A DNA stretch of 23,729 nt from Irpex lacteus (lineage: Eukaryota; Basidiomycota; Agaricomycetes; Polyporales; Irpicaceae), in contig MQVO02000137.1 in the NCBI GenBank assembly GCA_001986395.2, positions 1 to 23,729 of the forward strand, given 5' to 3'. The notes beneath the pieces were generated by a model. That model was not told the DNA's origin. It ran no database searches and saw nothing but the letters and a program-made list of their open reading frames with translations. Below, one piece after another: positions 1 to 8,369 of the stretch. How positions within the stretch are numbered: position 1 is the first letter of the stretch; the number at the start of each line of letters is the position of its first letter. The position numbers and the translations under genes were made by a program.

Positions 1-763
1 TTTAAGTCTAAGGAGATTCAGAAAGTTGACTTACCTAGTATAATAGTAAAATTATTAGTTACCAAAATATAATAGTCTTAGATAATAAAAGGCTTAACCT
101 CTACTTCCCTTTTTTTTTAATTAAAAAAAAAAGGATAAACAGCTTCTCCCAATAAATCTCCTTATGCCCTAAATTGGTTGGGGCCCTGAGATGGTATTAC
201 AAGATTTAAGAGCATAAGTTTTTTAATTAAAAAAATAATTATAAAAAGGTATAAAACTAGTCCTTAAAACAATAAGGATAAAGGAAAAAGTTAATAATAC
301 ATCCCTCTTCCCTGCCCTCTCTCCTATTTTTAATAAAATAGGGGAGAATGGTGGAGGAGGGGGTATAAAATATTCAAATATAAAGAATATTAAAAACTAC
401 ACCTACTAAGTATATTAAGATCTCTTTGTAGTAATAACTCTTATAATCCCTAATAGAATCCTTTGTTAAACAAATTTACTTCAAATTCCTTTAACCAATT
501 TATAATAAAATCAGGGAATACTTAAGGTATAACTCTTTTTTTTAGATAAAAATGTATTAAGTATATATTTAGTAAATAAATAATATAACTGAAATACCAT
601 AAAATACAAAAACTATTTTAAATAGTACCTGTGATTTTAAATATCTATTACATTGCTTACACCAAATACTTTAATTAAAACTAAACTTAATAATAATAAG
701 GTAAAAAATATAAGGGTGAAGGGGTAAAGAAAAATAAAATAATAACTTTTTCATGGGGTTTAT
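1..763. other. A+T-rich 3' flank of cox1, copy 1
   Basis: This is the sequence downstream of cox1 on the minus strand. It has a T/A hairpin with G/C clamps (107-134), a CTCCTATTTT/AAAATAGGGG hairpin (about 321-347) and a GGGGCCCTGAG patch near 180. A short minus-strand stretch near 405-520 reads VFPDFIINWLKEFEVNLF before stops. I do not recognise it and it is probably not a working gene. No RNA gene is visible. Confidence 0.6.
107..134. repeat. T/A hairpin with CCC/GG clamps
   Basis: CCC, a long T run, AATT, a long A run and GG form a near-perfect stem. It is one member of a dispersed family (also 2628-2653, 3167-3198, 3508-3533, 4302-4325, 4986-5006, 6313-6338, 7755-7773 and the repeat copies). 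It lies 3' of cox1, so a role in RNA 3'-end processing is possible but not shown. Confidence 0.7.
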
Positions 764-2394
<1,631 letters not shown>

Positions 2395-2414
2395 TTGAAT
2401 TAAATTTTAGATAA

Positions 2415-2441
2415 GTATACCTTAGGTAATATATTACTAAT
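2415..2441 (-). promoter_or_regulatory. 27-bp dyad element just upstream of cox1, copy 1
   Basis: On the minus strand this reads ATTAGTAATATATTAC then CTAAGGTATAC. It contains two adjacent palindromes, GTAATATATTAC and ACCTAAGGT. The identical 27 bp occurs upstream of cox2 at 14045-14071, although sequence on either side differs. It ends 20 nt before the cox1 ATG, so it is in the 5' leader. A promoter, RNA-processing site or translational activator site are all possible; the function is inferred only from position and conservation. Confidence 0.5.
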
Positions 2442-2487
2442 CAATTTATAGTATTAGAAATAAAAAATAAATTATAAAAAAATATAA

Positions 2488-2531
2488 CCCCAAAAAAAAC
2501 TAGGAATTAGAAATAATTAGTTTTTTTTGGG
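2488..2531. repeat. Palindromic element 1 (CCCC-AAAAAAA-CTAG family)
   Basis: Left arm CCCCAAAAAAAACTAG, centre GAATTAGAAATAATTAG, right arm with eight T and GGG. It has a shorter loop than the 50-bp members because the second TTCTAA block is missing. Copies lie in the repeats at 13857-13898 and 20744-20784. Confidence 0.85.
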
Positions 2532-2817
2532 ATTGGATTAAAGTAATAAATTTATACTCTCAGCTCATACTTTATAATTTATTAAACATAAAGTATTAAA
2601 GTACAGTTTTGTTTCACCCTCCCTCCTCCCCTTTTTTTTTATATAAAAAAAGGATAGAGGGGGGAGGATAGAGGATGTACTGCTGAAAAATATTATTTAG
2701 TAAAACTAAATAAACCACTGCTAAACCTAAGGTGTTATATAGTATAAATACTATTCTGAGTATAAATAGACAGTGAAAGATTATGATAAAATAAAATATA
2801 TATAATAATATAGCTAT

Positions 2818-2938
2818 CCCCCCACCCTGTGGGCCCCACTTGATTTATAAGGGCCCCACATTCCACAATCCACAATCCACAATCCACAAAGTGGGCTGGG
2901 GTGGGCTGGGCTGGCGTGGGCGGCAAGGAGGGGTGGGC
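2818..2938. repeat. GC-rich cluster in the tRNA-cox1 leader, copy 1
   Basis: This is a sharply G+C-rich island in A+T-rich DNA. It contains GGGCCCCA twice (near 2831 and 2851), a tandem 7-mer ATCCACA about four times (2861-2888) and GGGCTGG/GTGGGCTGGG repeats. It resembles the GC clusters of other fungal mitochondrial genomes in style. A related 31-nt piece is nested in the palindrome at 6555-6623. Copies: 13444-13568 (inverted) and 21070-21192. Confidence 0.8.
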
Positions 2939-2989
2939 AAATTTATTAAATATATATTCTTTTTTTGATTTTATTTCTTCCCTTTTTTT

Positions 2990-3021
2990 TTAATTAAATT
3001 AAATTAAATTAAATTAAATTA
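2990..3021. repeat. (AATTA)n microsatellite
   Basis: About five to six tandem AATTA units follow a T run. The repeat copies (13368-13398 region inverted, 21240-21272 region) have the same tract. It is likely to vary in length. Confidence 0.75.
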
Positions 3022-3217
3022 TTAAAAAGAAAAAGACCAAAATATATTATTACTTATAAAAATTTATAAGAAAATAATACATGCCCCCTTTTTTTATTTA
3101 TAGAGGGCAGTGCAACGTTAGCTCTGGAAAAGAAAGTTAAATCTAACTTTCCTTTATTCTTTTTCTCCTTTTTTTTTATTATTATAAAAATAAAAAGGCA
3201 TAAAGAAATTAAGAATA

Positions 3218-3288
3218 TAGTCTTTATCAGAATCGAACTGATACTTGCTACGTGAAGGGTAGCTGTACTGCCTTTATACAAAAAGACC
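3218..3288 (-). tRNA. trnE: tRNA-Glu(UUC), copy 1
   Basis: The 71-nt minus-strand cloverleaf has acceptor GGTCTTT/AAAGACT with discriminator A, D-stem GTAT/GTAC, anticodon stem GCTAC/GTAGC with loop CCTTCAC, and T-arm ATCAG-TTCGATT-CTGAT. The anticodon TTC gives Glu. Position 33 of the loop is C rather than the nearly universal U. First base pair is G-U. It lies in the order trnL-trnM-trnE toward cox1. Confidence 0.9.
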
Positions 3289-3309
3289 CGGTCTTTTATT
3301 TTATTTCTA

Positions 3310-3381
3310 TTGCGGCATCAGGAATTGAACCTGCTCTAACAGCTCATGAGGCTATTGTGCCAACCTTTACACTATACCGCA
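3310..3381 (-). tRNA. trnM: tRNA-Met(CAU), copy 1
   Basis: The 72-nt cloverleaf has acceptor TGCGGTA/TGCCGCA with discriminator A, anticodon stem ATAGC/GCTGT with loop CTCATGA (anticodon CAT), and T-arm CAGG-TTCAATT-CCTG. I cannot tell initiator from elongator, since only one CAT tRNA type is in the window. Confidence 0.92.
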
Positions 3382-3422
3382 TGTATGGACACTATCTTAT
3401 TATTAAGATTTTATTTTTGTTT

Positions 3423-3505
3423 TACGAACAAAGAGACTTGAACTCTTAAGGGATATTCCCACTTCTACTTAAGAGAAGATTGTTTACCAATTTCAACATG
3501 TTCGT
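3423..3505 (-). tRNA. trnL: tRNA-Leu(UAA), copy 1
   Basis: An 83-nt class II tRNA. Acceptor ACGAACA/TGTTCGT with discriminator A, anticodon stem CTTCT/AGAAG with loop CTTAAGT (anticodon TAA), a long variable arm GGGAATATCCC, and T-arm AAGAG-TTCAAGT-CTCTT. First gene of the trnL-trnM-trnE block. Confidence 0.93.
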
Positions 3506-3507
3506 TT

Positions 3508-3788
3508 CCTTTTTTTTAATTAAAAAAAAAGGGAGGGAAGGGCAAAATCTAATAATCTAATTATAATATTTTATTTTATTTAATTATAAGACTCTTTTTA
3601 ATTCTATTCTTTTATTAATACCCGGCTTTTATTCTTAAATCCACAATCATCTTGTTTATTTTGGGAGGATTAGCGTAAAGTAGAGTAAAGAAAGATAAGA
3701 ACAGTTAAAATGTGACACCCCAAAGAACAATTCATCTGTTTCTTCAATAGCACCTTCTATCTTTTTAGGACAGTTATTCAATTTATTA
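3508..3788. other. Spacer upstream of trnL, copy 1, with a short open piece
   Basis: Contains a T/A hairpin (3508-3533), a sequence CTTTTTAATTCTATTCTTTTATT (about 3595-3617) that recurs at 9629-9651, and near 3700-3788 a minus-strand stretch readable as NCPKKIEGAIEETDELFF. That stretch is present in all three copies. I do not recognise the peptide; it may be the end of a broken ORF cut by the repeat junction. Confidence 0.5.
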
Positions 3789-3845
3789 CCCCAAAAAAAC
3801 TAGTTAGAATTAATTCATCCGGTAAAGCGACCCTAGTTTTTTGGG
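3789..3845. repeat. Palindromic element 2, with replaced loop, at the block A junction
   Basis: Arms CCCCAAAAAAACTAG and CTAGTTTTTTGGG are typical, but one half of the centre is replaced by a CATCCGGTAAAGCGACC sequence. AGCGAC can also pair with GTCGCT just outside the element (near 3850), extending the foldback. The element starts exactly where block A stops matching block A'. Confidence 0.8.
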
Positions 3846-4041
3846 TTGAGTCGCTGAACAGCTATAGGTGTAGGTATATTATGAAATACATTGTTTCAAC
3901 TAACTAGTACCCAACCAACACCTAGTGCAATAAATACTGTAAAAGCTAGTGAAGTAGGAGATTTACTATTAGCTGATCCTATTTGTAAGCCTTTACTCCC
4001 CTTTACGAAGTGCTAAATCAATTGATTTTAGATTCTGAGCT
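3846..4041 (-). pseudogene. Unknown one-membrane-segment ORF fragment
   Basis: Reading the minus strand with TGA as Trp and one frame change gives QNLKSIDLALRKGE, then GLQIGSANSKSPTSLAFTV, then FIALGVGWVLVSWNNVFHN, IPTPIAVQRLNP. There is one clear hydrophobic segment (SLAFTVFIALGVGWVLVSW). Palindromic elements bound both ends (4042-4091 and 3789-3845). No family is recognised. The absence of stops under code 4 suggests real coding ancestry. Confidence 0.45.
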
Positions 4042-4091
4042 CCCCCCAAAAAAACTAGTTAGAATTAATTCTAATTCCTAGTTTTTTGGGG
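4042..4091. repeat. Palindromic element 3
   Basis: Six C, seven A, CTAGTTAGAATTAATTCTAA, TTCCTAG, six T and GGGG. The centre is in the opposite orientation to the GGAATTAG members. Confidence 0.88.
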
Positions 4092-4107
4092 ATGTATAGA
4101 AATTTTT

Positions 4108-4190
4108 AATAATAAACAACATCTTACAGATAAAGGGTTAAATGAAATAGTTTATTTAAAATCTATACTTAATTTATATAAGAGCAGCCG
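4108..4190 (+). pseudogene. LAGLIDADG endonuclease fragment (central linker region)
   Basis: Plus-strand reading NNKQHLTDKGLNEIVYLKS followed by ILNLYKS matches the K-HLT--GL--IV-LK---N block typical of intron-encoded LAGLIDADG endonucleases before the second LAGLIDADG motif. Neither LAGLIDADG motif is present. It starts 17 nt after element 3. Confidence 0.45.
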
Positions 4191-5030
4191 GACCGCCGGA
4201 CTGATTTGGATTTTTGCGGTTACTGACTTTAGCAGAAAAATAAAACAAATGCGTTACGAAGAAGCCTGCTTACAAAGTAATGGAAAAGAACTTGATGCCT
4301 TCCTTTTTTTTATAAAAAAAAAGGGAAGTAGAGAATGATATTGTGGATTTATTTGAAAAAAAACGGTGTGATTAGTAATGAGGATGCTAAAACAAGGAAA
4401 CAGCAAATAAAACGTAACGAATCCATGTGCCAGAATAATAGTAAAGAGATTAAATCTAAAATATTTAGCTCTTTAAAACAGTTAAATGATATACGTAACA
4501 ACAGAAAATAAGTATTAAGATAAAGCTATTGAAATTAATAGCCTTAATAAACCCCACCACCGTGGTGGGCGATAAATAATTTAATGTGTTACTAATTTTC
4601 TTTTTATTTATTAAAATTTTAGAACCCCCTTTTTTGGCTACATAAGAATCTAAAGTTAATGAGACTCAATCTACTAAATCTGATGTGATTGTTCATCCTA
4701 GAGAAGAAGTTAAAACTGAGGGGAAGTTAATAGTGAAGCTAAATCAGAGGTTAAATTGAAGGTGAACAAATCGAAGAAACTTACAGAGTTGAACTACATC
4801 AAGTACGTGCGAGGGGAGTTCTTAAGCATAAGGTATTCTATCTAGACAGACACTAGATAAGAATAAAATTTTATTGGAAGGATAGCAAGTTCGCACCTGT
4901 TGATTCTTAGTGGTTTGGGCCACGGAAACCGTCTTATTCTAATGTAAACCCTAACCCACTTTCATACACTAGCCTCCCTTTATTTCCTTTTTATTAAAAA
5001 AAGGGGTAAAGTATATTCAGTTTCAATAAA
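4191..5030. other. Degraded accessory DNA with short open stretches
   Basis: Contains a T/A hairpin (4302-4325), a stretch 4325-4511 readable as KKNGVISNEDAKTRKQQIKR and SKIFSSLKQLNDIRNNRK before TAA, and a Glu/Lys-rich stretch at about 4640-4980 readable as SDVIVHPREEVKTEG, EGEQIEETYRVELHQVRARG and KFYWKDSKFAPVDS with frame changes. These look like pieces of hydrophilic proteins, but no family is recognised. A T/A hairpin lies at 4986-5006. Confidence 0.4.
4553..4569. terminator. GC hairpin
   Basis: CCCACCAC-C-GTGGTGGG is a perfect 8-bp inverted repeat with a one-base centre, isolated in A+T-rich DNA. It is not followed by a T run. It could be an RNA-processing hairpin or a small GC cluster; the terminator label is only the nearest type. 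Confidence 0.4.
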
Positions 5031-5702
5031 GGAATTAGTATGTGGGAACCCATAGTTAAATTAAATACAACATTATCTCTATCATAACCTAATAATATAC
5101 TAAATATAGTTAAAAATAGACAAAGGTATTGTCATATTAGTACTTTAATGTTTATGTCCATATAGACATTTATTCCCACGTGGATTATTATATAATGTTA
5201 AATATTATACTCTTAATGAATATATTGCTGTGAATGTAGCTGATGCTGTAGTAATATAAGACATATATATCCACATACAGTACAAATTCCATATAATGAT
5301 TATAATTATCTGAACTATAGTAACCTCTTAGACCAGGCAAAGGGATTAAAGGCTATTAACATAGTAGTATTACTAATTGATAAATATTCTATTAATACTC
5401 CAAATTTACGCATATATTGAGTTTCTGACATATATAACCAGCTGACAGAAATAAAAATGCTTTAAAGAAAGCATGACAATACCCCAAAAACACTAGTAAT
5501 TATAAATAATTCTAACTAGTTTTTTGGAAGAAGAGAGATTACTAAAACATATGCACTTACCCTTATAGCTAACATCATCATGCTTAATTGAGAGATAATA
5601 GATAAAGCTATTACTCTTTTTATATCATTAAATACTACTGCTATTAAACCACTTATATATGTAGTAAACCCAGCTAATCATAATATAACTAATCATACCA
5701 AT
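5031..5702 (-). pseudogene. nad5: nad5 fragment (NADH dehydrogenase subunit 5), degraded
   Basis: ND5 is a proton-pumping membrane subunit of complex I. Minus-strand pieces in order: VFLLVWLVILWLAGFTTY, ISGLIAVVFNDIKRVIALS, IISQLSMMMLAI, CHAFFKAFLFLSAGY, then TTASATFTAIYSLRV, YLTLYNNPRGNKCLYGHKH. These correspond to the conserved FNDxKRVxAxSxxSQL, HAFFKALLFLSAG and FTAxYSxRVxYL stretches of ND5. The N-terminal third is missing. Several frame breaks and stops exist, TGA is used where Trp is expected, and a palindrome (5482-5527) sits just before CHAFFKA. The 5' end is cut by the diverged palindrome at 5703-5744. An intact nad5 is presumably elsewhere. Confidence 0.75.
5482..5527. repeat. Palindromic element 4, inserted in the nad5 fragment
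   Basis: CCCCAAAAACACTAGTAATTA, centre TAAATAATTCTAA, CTAGTTTTTTGG. The arms are slightly diverged (AACACTAG). On the minus strand it separates the VSAYVLVIS part from the CHAFFKA part of the nad5 remnant, which are nearly adjacent in normal ND5 proteins. Confidence 0.8.
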
Positions 5703-5744
5703 AAAAATACACTAGGAATTAGAAATAATTCTTAGCGTTTTTTT
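5703..5744. repeat. Palindromic element 5, diverged
   Basis: The centre CTAGGAATTAGAAATAATTC is kept, but the arms are AAAAATACACTAG and CTTAGCGTTTTTTTA, without the CCCC/GGGG ends. It marks the 5' edge of the recognisable nad5 fragment. Confidence 0.65.
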
Positions 5745-5786
5745 ATTATTTTATTGTGTATACTTTTTTATAACTTTTTATTTTAT

Positions 5787-5920
5787 TTATTCATTTGTTG
5801 AATCAGTTGTAGGTTTAGCTGATTTATCAGCACTAGGACTAGTAGATTCTGTCGCAGCTGGATTAGAGGTATCTGTAGTAGTGTTAGGTTTAGGTACAGA
5901 ATCCTTATAGGCTTAATAAA
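5787..5920 (-). pseudogene. Ser/Thr/Pro-rich C-terminal ORF tail
   Basis: One minus-strand frame reads AYKDSVPKPNTTTDTSNPAA then TESTSPSADKSAKPTTDSTN E and a stop. The low-complexity S/T/P/A composition is like a flexible protein tail. The upstream part is replaced by spacer and trnR. Function unknown. The overlapping 81-codon frame from 6028 runs through trnR and is rejected. Confidence 0.4.
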
Positions 5921-5950
5921 AATAAAGAGATAATGGATTAAGAAATTTAT

Positions 5951-6025
5951 TAGTATCTTATTGGACTCGAACCAATATAATATGTTTCGTAAACATATAC
6001 TACTACCAATTAAGCTAAAGATACT
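5951..6025 (-). tRNA. trnR: tRNA-Arg(ACG)
   Basis: The 75-nt cloverleaf has acceptor AGTATCT/AGATACT with discriminator A, a D-arm with AATTGGTAG, anticodon stem TATGT/ACATA with loop TTACGAA (anticodon ACG), and T-arm ATTGG-TTCGAGT-CCAAT. Single copy in the window. Confidence 0.92.
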
Positions 6026-6057
6026 CAACTCTAATTTAAATAAATAAATAAATTTTT

Positions 6058-6075
6058 GAGGACGTGAGCGTCCTC
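6058..6075. terminator. GC hairpin upstream of trnR
   Basis: GAGGACG-TGAG-CGTCCTC is a perfect 7-bp stem with a four-base loop, 33 bp from the trnR 5' end. Possible RNA-processing or termination structure, inferred from shape only. Confidence 0.4.
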
Positions 6076-6229
6076 CTCCCGGCTCTAACGTTTAGCACAA
6101 ATCTAAGATATTCTTTTTTATTTAATACATAGATATAAATAAGCTTGTAAGCAAAATATATTCCTTTTCCGTGTATATTATTTGCTTACATAGCTTACAC
6201 TATGGATTGCTTTAATAAATTTTTTTTAC
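6076..6229. other. A+T-rich spacer with a long imperfect hairpin
   Basis: TGTAAGCAAAATATA (about 6148) pairs with TATATTATTTGCTTACA (about 6176-6193), giving a stem of about 15 bp with a small bulge. No tRNA cloverleaf can be drawn from it. Otherwise nothing recognised. Confidence 0.4.
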
Positions 6230-6500
6230 TGAAACATGATAAACACCAATATCTGTGGCAGCTTGTCTTACTAGGGTAGATAGTCTATTCGTTTGTGAAA
6301 CATTTGTGACTTCCCTTTTTTTTTATTAAAAAAAAAGGATAGAGTGTGCCTTAGCAAGACTATACTTAAGCATACGAGCCCTATCTTTTTCCTTTAATTC
6401 TTCGGAACGATTATGGTTACTCTCACTAATTTTAGCTCTACCCTCTTCAGATAAAGTATGAACTTTAGTATAATAGGCTTCTTTCATCTTAGCTATAGTC
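6230..6500 (-). pseudogene. Homing endonuclease C-terminal fragment with NUMOD-type domains
   Basis: Minus-strand pieces: KMKEAYYTKVHTLSEEGRAK and ISESNHNRSEELKEKDRARM resemble the NUMOD3 repeats that follow GIY-YIG nuclease domains. After a T/A hairpin (6313-6338), VTNVSQTNRLSTLVRQAAT and DIGVYHVSVKKIY resemble the NUMOD1 DNA-binding helix-turn-helix. No nuclease domain is adjacent. The T/A hairpin interrupts the frame between the two domains. Confidence 0.55.
6313..6338. repeat. T/A hairpin with CCC/GG clamps, inside a NUMOD remnant
   Basis: CCC, nine T, ATT, nine or ten A, GG. Its position between two recognisable domains of the same endonuclease tail suggests it was inserted. Confidence 0.65.
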
Positions 6501-6554
6501 TATTTAAAATTTAGTATAACCTAAAGAGCTTCCTGCTTTTTTTAAAGTATTCTA

Positions 6555-6623
6555 CTAAAAAAAACTAGGACCCAGCCCACAAAGTGGATTGGATTGTGGA
6601 CAGAAATAATTAGTTTTTTTTGG
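6555..6623. repeat. Palindromic element 6 with a nested GC-rich insert
   Basis: The frame of the palindrome is AAAAAAAACTAGGA ... AGAAATAATTAG then a T run and GG. Inside it, 6571-6601, lie 31 nt of CCCAGCCCAC-AAAGTGGATTG-GATTGTGGAC type. This resembles the GC cluster at 2818-2938, which has CCAGCCCAC and tandem GATTGTG on the opposite strand. Confidence 0.8.
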
Positions 6624-6654
6624 AGTTTAGAAAAAGGGCTTTATCTTAAAATCA

Positions 6655-6997
6655 TTTACTTTTCAGCTTATGATAGAATGTTCTAGTTTAAGCACTATTG
6701 AAACGATAACAAGTAACATAGCTTGATGTGTATAGAGCTAAACCAATACTTTGAATTTGATTACAATTATTTATAATAGGTGTTGCAGATGATCCTGTTA
6801 TGCTTGTATTAAGGCTTAAGTTAAAATGATTTAGATCTTTACCTTACTCTGTGATGTATGAGCCTAGGAAAAGGGTTCCTGTTTTATTATTATTAGTTAA
6901 GTAAGAGTTTGAAACATGTTACCCTCAGCTCCGTGTTCAGAAGAGGAATAACTTGAATTTACAATTAGAATAGTGTAAATAATCAATTTAACCATAA
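6655..6997 (-). pseudogene. Unrecognised degraded ORF
   Basis: Minus-strand readable pieces include IVNSSYSSSEHGAEGNMFQ, LFLGSYITE, DLNHFNLSLNTSITGSSAT, PIINNCNQIQSIGLALY and TSSYVTCYRFNSA, with a frame change and in-frame stops. Ser/Thr/Asn-rich, no motif I can name. It ends at the palindrome 6998-7075. Confidence 0.3.
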
Positions 6998-7075
6998 CCC
7001 TAAAAAACTAATTAATTATCCCGGTATTATTAAAATTTAATTAAATTAAATTTTAATTAGAGCCTAGTTTTTTTG
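6998..7075. repeat. Palindromic element 7, long variant with nested A/T palindrome
   Basis: The outer arms CCCTAAAAAACTAATTA and CTAGTTTTTTTG enclose an extra piece with ATCCCGGTATTATT and the A/T palindrome AAAATTTAATTAAATT-AAATTTT. The same nested piece is found inverted in element 11 (11323-11405) and its copy 23229-23311, so this compound form has been duplicated. Confidence 0.8.
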
Positions 7076-7302
7076 TTGAGGAATGGTAGGAGTAAATAAA
7101 AATACATTAATGATCCTCCCAAATTAAAAATAAATAAACCCTCGTCCGAGGGTAACTATATATAAATTTAATATCTGAACTAACAAAGAATATAACTTAT
7201 ATATTTAATTATCTTTTCTTTAAAATTATTTTTTTTTTATAAATAAATGATTAACAATACTATGGTTGTACTGGCACCATTCCATTTGGGGTCTATTTTT
7301 TA
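7076..7302. other. Spacer with a short GC hairpin
   Basis: CCCTCG-TC-CGAGGG at 7139-7152 is a perfect 6-bp hairpin. Otherwise A+T-rich; no gene seen. Confidence 0.5.
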
Positions 7303-7635
7303 TTATTTTTTTATATCTAGCTCCTCAGATTTAAGCACTTTAATAATATGTTTAATTCTGTTAAAACTTAAATAATATTGATAACAAGTAAAAATAAAGG
7401 CAAAAAATAAAGCTATATATAAAATGTAAATAGGATTATTTATATAACTGTTTGATAGTAATAATAAGAAACTAGTTCCACCTAAAAATCTTAATGTTCT
7501 TATGAAAAATGTAGAATTTAATTTAATTAAATTATCAGGTAGTGTTGGAGTTGAATACCCTTTTTTTACCCCAATAATTAGCCTAGATAAAATACTGATT
7601 TGATTTAATTTTTGGATTTTATTTAATTTTTGCAT
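7303..7635 (-). CDS. Hypothetical two-membrane-segment protein, 110 aa
   Basis: An intact ORF from ATG at 7635 to a stop at 7303-7305. The N-terminal 45 residues are polar and basic (MQKLNKIQKLNQISILSR, GYSTPTLPDNLIKLN). Two hydrophobic helices follow, about residues 47-62 (RFLGGTSFLLLLSNSY) and 66-85 (IYILYIALFFAFIFTCYQYY), with a basic C-terminal tail (NRIKHIIKVLKSEELDIKK). An inner-membrane protein is likely. It is the only long intact reading frame in the accessory block, which stands out among so many broken ones. It is not a standard core mitochondrial gene. No family is firmly recognised; origin from a mitochondrial plasmid is possible but unsupported. Confidence 0.6.
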   Translation of the reverse strand: MQKLNKIQKLNQISILSRLIIGVKKGYSTPTLPDNLIKLNSTFFIRTLRFLGGTSFLLLLSNSYINNPIYILYIALFFAFIFTCYQYYLSFNRIKHIIKVLKSEELDIKK

Positions 7636-8007
7636 AATATTTATGAAATTAAATATACTACTAAAAATCTATATATAAAATTTTTATTTTTATACATAAA
7701 TAAAGATAGTATTAATGTACTTAGATAATTAAAATTTTTATACTTAGCTTCTTTCCTTTTTTTAATAAAAAGGTATATACTTAAAAATAGTTAATTATCA
7801 TTTAACAATCCACTTAAGAAATAATATACATACGTTTTATTTTTTTCTCAGGTCCTGATAATTAAGTGTTTTATAAATAAGATACAATATTTATGAATGT
7901 TAATATACTACACTAAAATAATTATTTTATTATTTTGTATCTCAATTAATAATAGTGCTTCTTTTAAGATTTCAATTTTATATTATTTTAATATTTCCTA
8001 AATCCCC
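7636..8007. other. A+T-rich intergenic stretch
   Basis: Very A+T-rich. Contains a T/A hairpin at 7755-7773 and no recognisable gene or tRNA. It lies upstream of the 110-aa ORF and may contain its promoter, but no motif can be assigned. Confidence 0.5.
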
Positions 8008-8082
8008 TGATGCGAGTTAATGTAATGGAAAGCATAAGAGCCTGGTAAGCTCATAGAGTATATCCAATTCAGACACTCTATT
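8008..8082 (+). tRNA. Degenerate tRNA-like sequence, anticodon loop CTGGTAA (Thr GGU?)
   Basis: D-arm ATGT-AATGGAAA-GCAT (with the expected GG in the loop) is followed by an anticodon arm AGAGC-CTGGTAA-GCTCA, placing GGT (Thr) at the anticodon. The downstream part does not make a good T-arm (TATAT-CCAATTC-AGACA pairs poorly), and the acceptor pairs only at GAG/CTC. Either a pseudo-tRNA or a coincidence. It is not comparable in quality to the other tRNAs here. Confidence 0.3.
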
Positions 8083-8101
8083 CTTTCTTCTTTAATTATA
8101 A

Positions 8102-8248
8102 TTAATTTCTTTTGGTTAGTAACCTTTGTGGAACGATAGTGGAACCTTGGTCCCCACCTTCCCCACCTTCACCACCTTCATCTATTTCCTTACGTGCCTC
8201 TATTTCGATTTTACCATACCTCGAGTCATTACCTGAGCCATGAATTAG
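8102..8248 (-). pseudogene. C-terminal ORF tail with Gly/Glu repeats
   Basis: A 48-codon open stretch reads LIHGSGNDSRYGKIEIEARK, then EIDEGGEGGEGGDQGS, then TIVPQRLLTKRN and TAA, with a stop just upstream of the Leu codon. The EGG repeat comes from a 9-bp tandem (CCCCACCTT type, 8152-8180 on the plus strand). No start codon. Probably the tail of a lost protein; family unknown. Confidence 0.35.
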
Positions 8249-8369
8249 TTACCTAACACATTTAGTTAAAATAGCTTTAAGGTGTTCCCGACAATTTGAT
8301 AGTTTTTAGCAATAGGTTTCCTTTTGCTAGAGGCCAAGTAAAGTTTCTCACACCTTACCCTAAATCTTA

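Larger units (their letters stand above)
2450..3217. other. Leader between the tRNA cluster and cox1, copy 1
   Basis: This 770-bp spacer separates trnE from cox1. It contains a 44-bp palindrome (2488-2531), a T/A hairpin (2628-2653), a GC-rich cluster (2818-2938), an (AATTA)n tract (about 2990-3021) and another T/A hairpin (3167-3198). The same segment, inverted, is the spacer between trnE and cox2 at 13172-13936. No convincing coding sequence is present. Confidence 0.7.

Noticed and set aside
2735..2926. Minus-strand ORF of 63 codons over the GC cluster
   Set aside because: Low-complexity translation of tandem repeats (TPAQPTPAH), not kept in frame in the other copies.
3054..3449. ORFs of 75 and 65 codons across the tRNA block
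   Set aside because: They run through trnE and trnM, which fold well.
5783..6028. Minus-strand ORF of 81 codons from 6028
   Set aside because: Its start lies in trnR. The other frame (S/T/P-rich tail) has a more protein-like composition.
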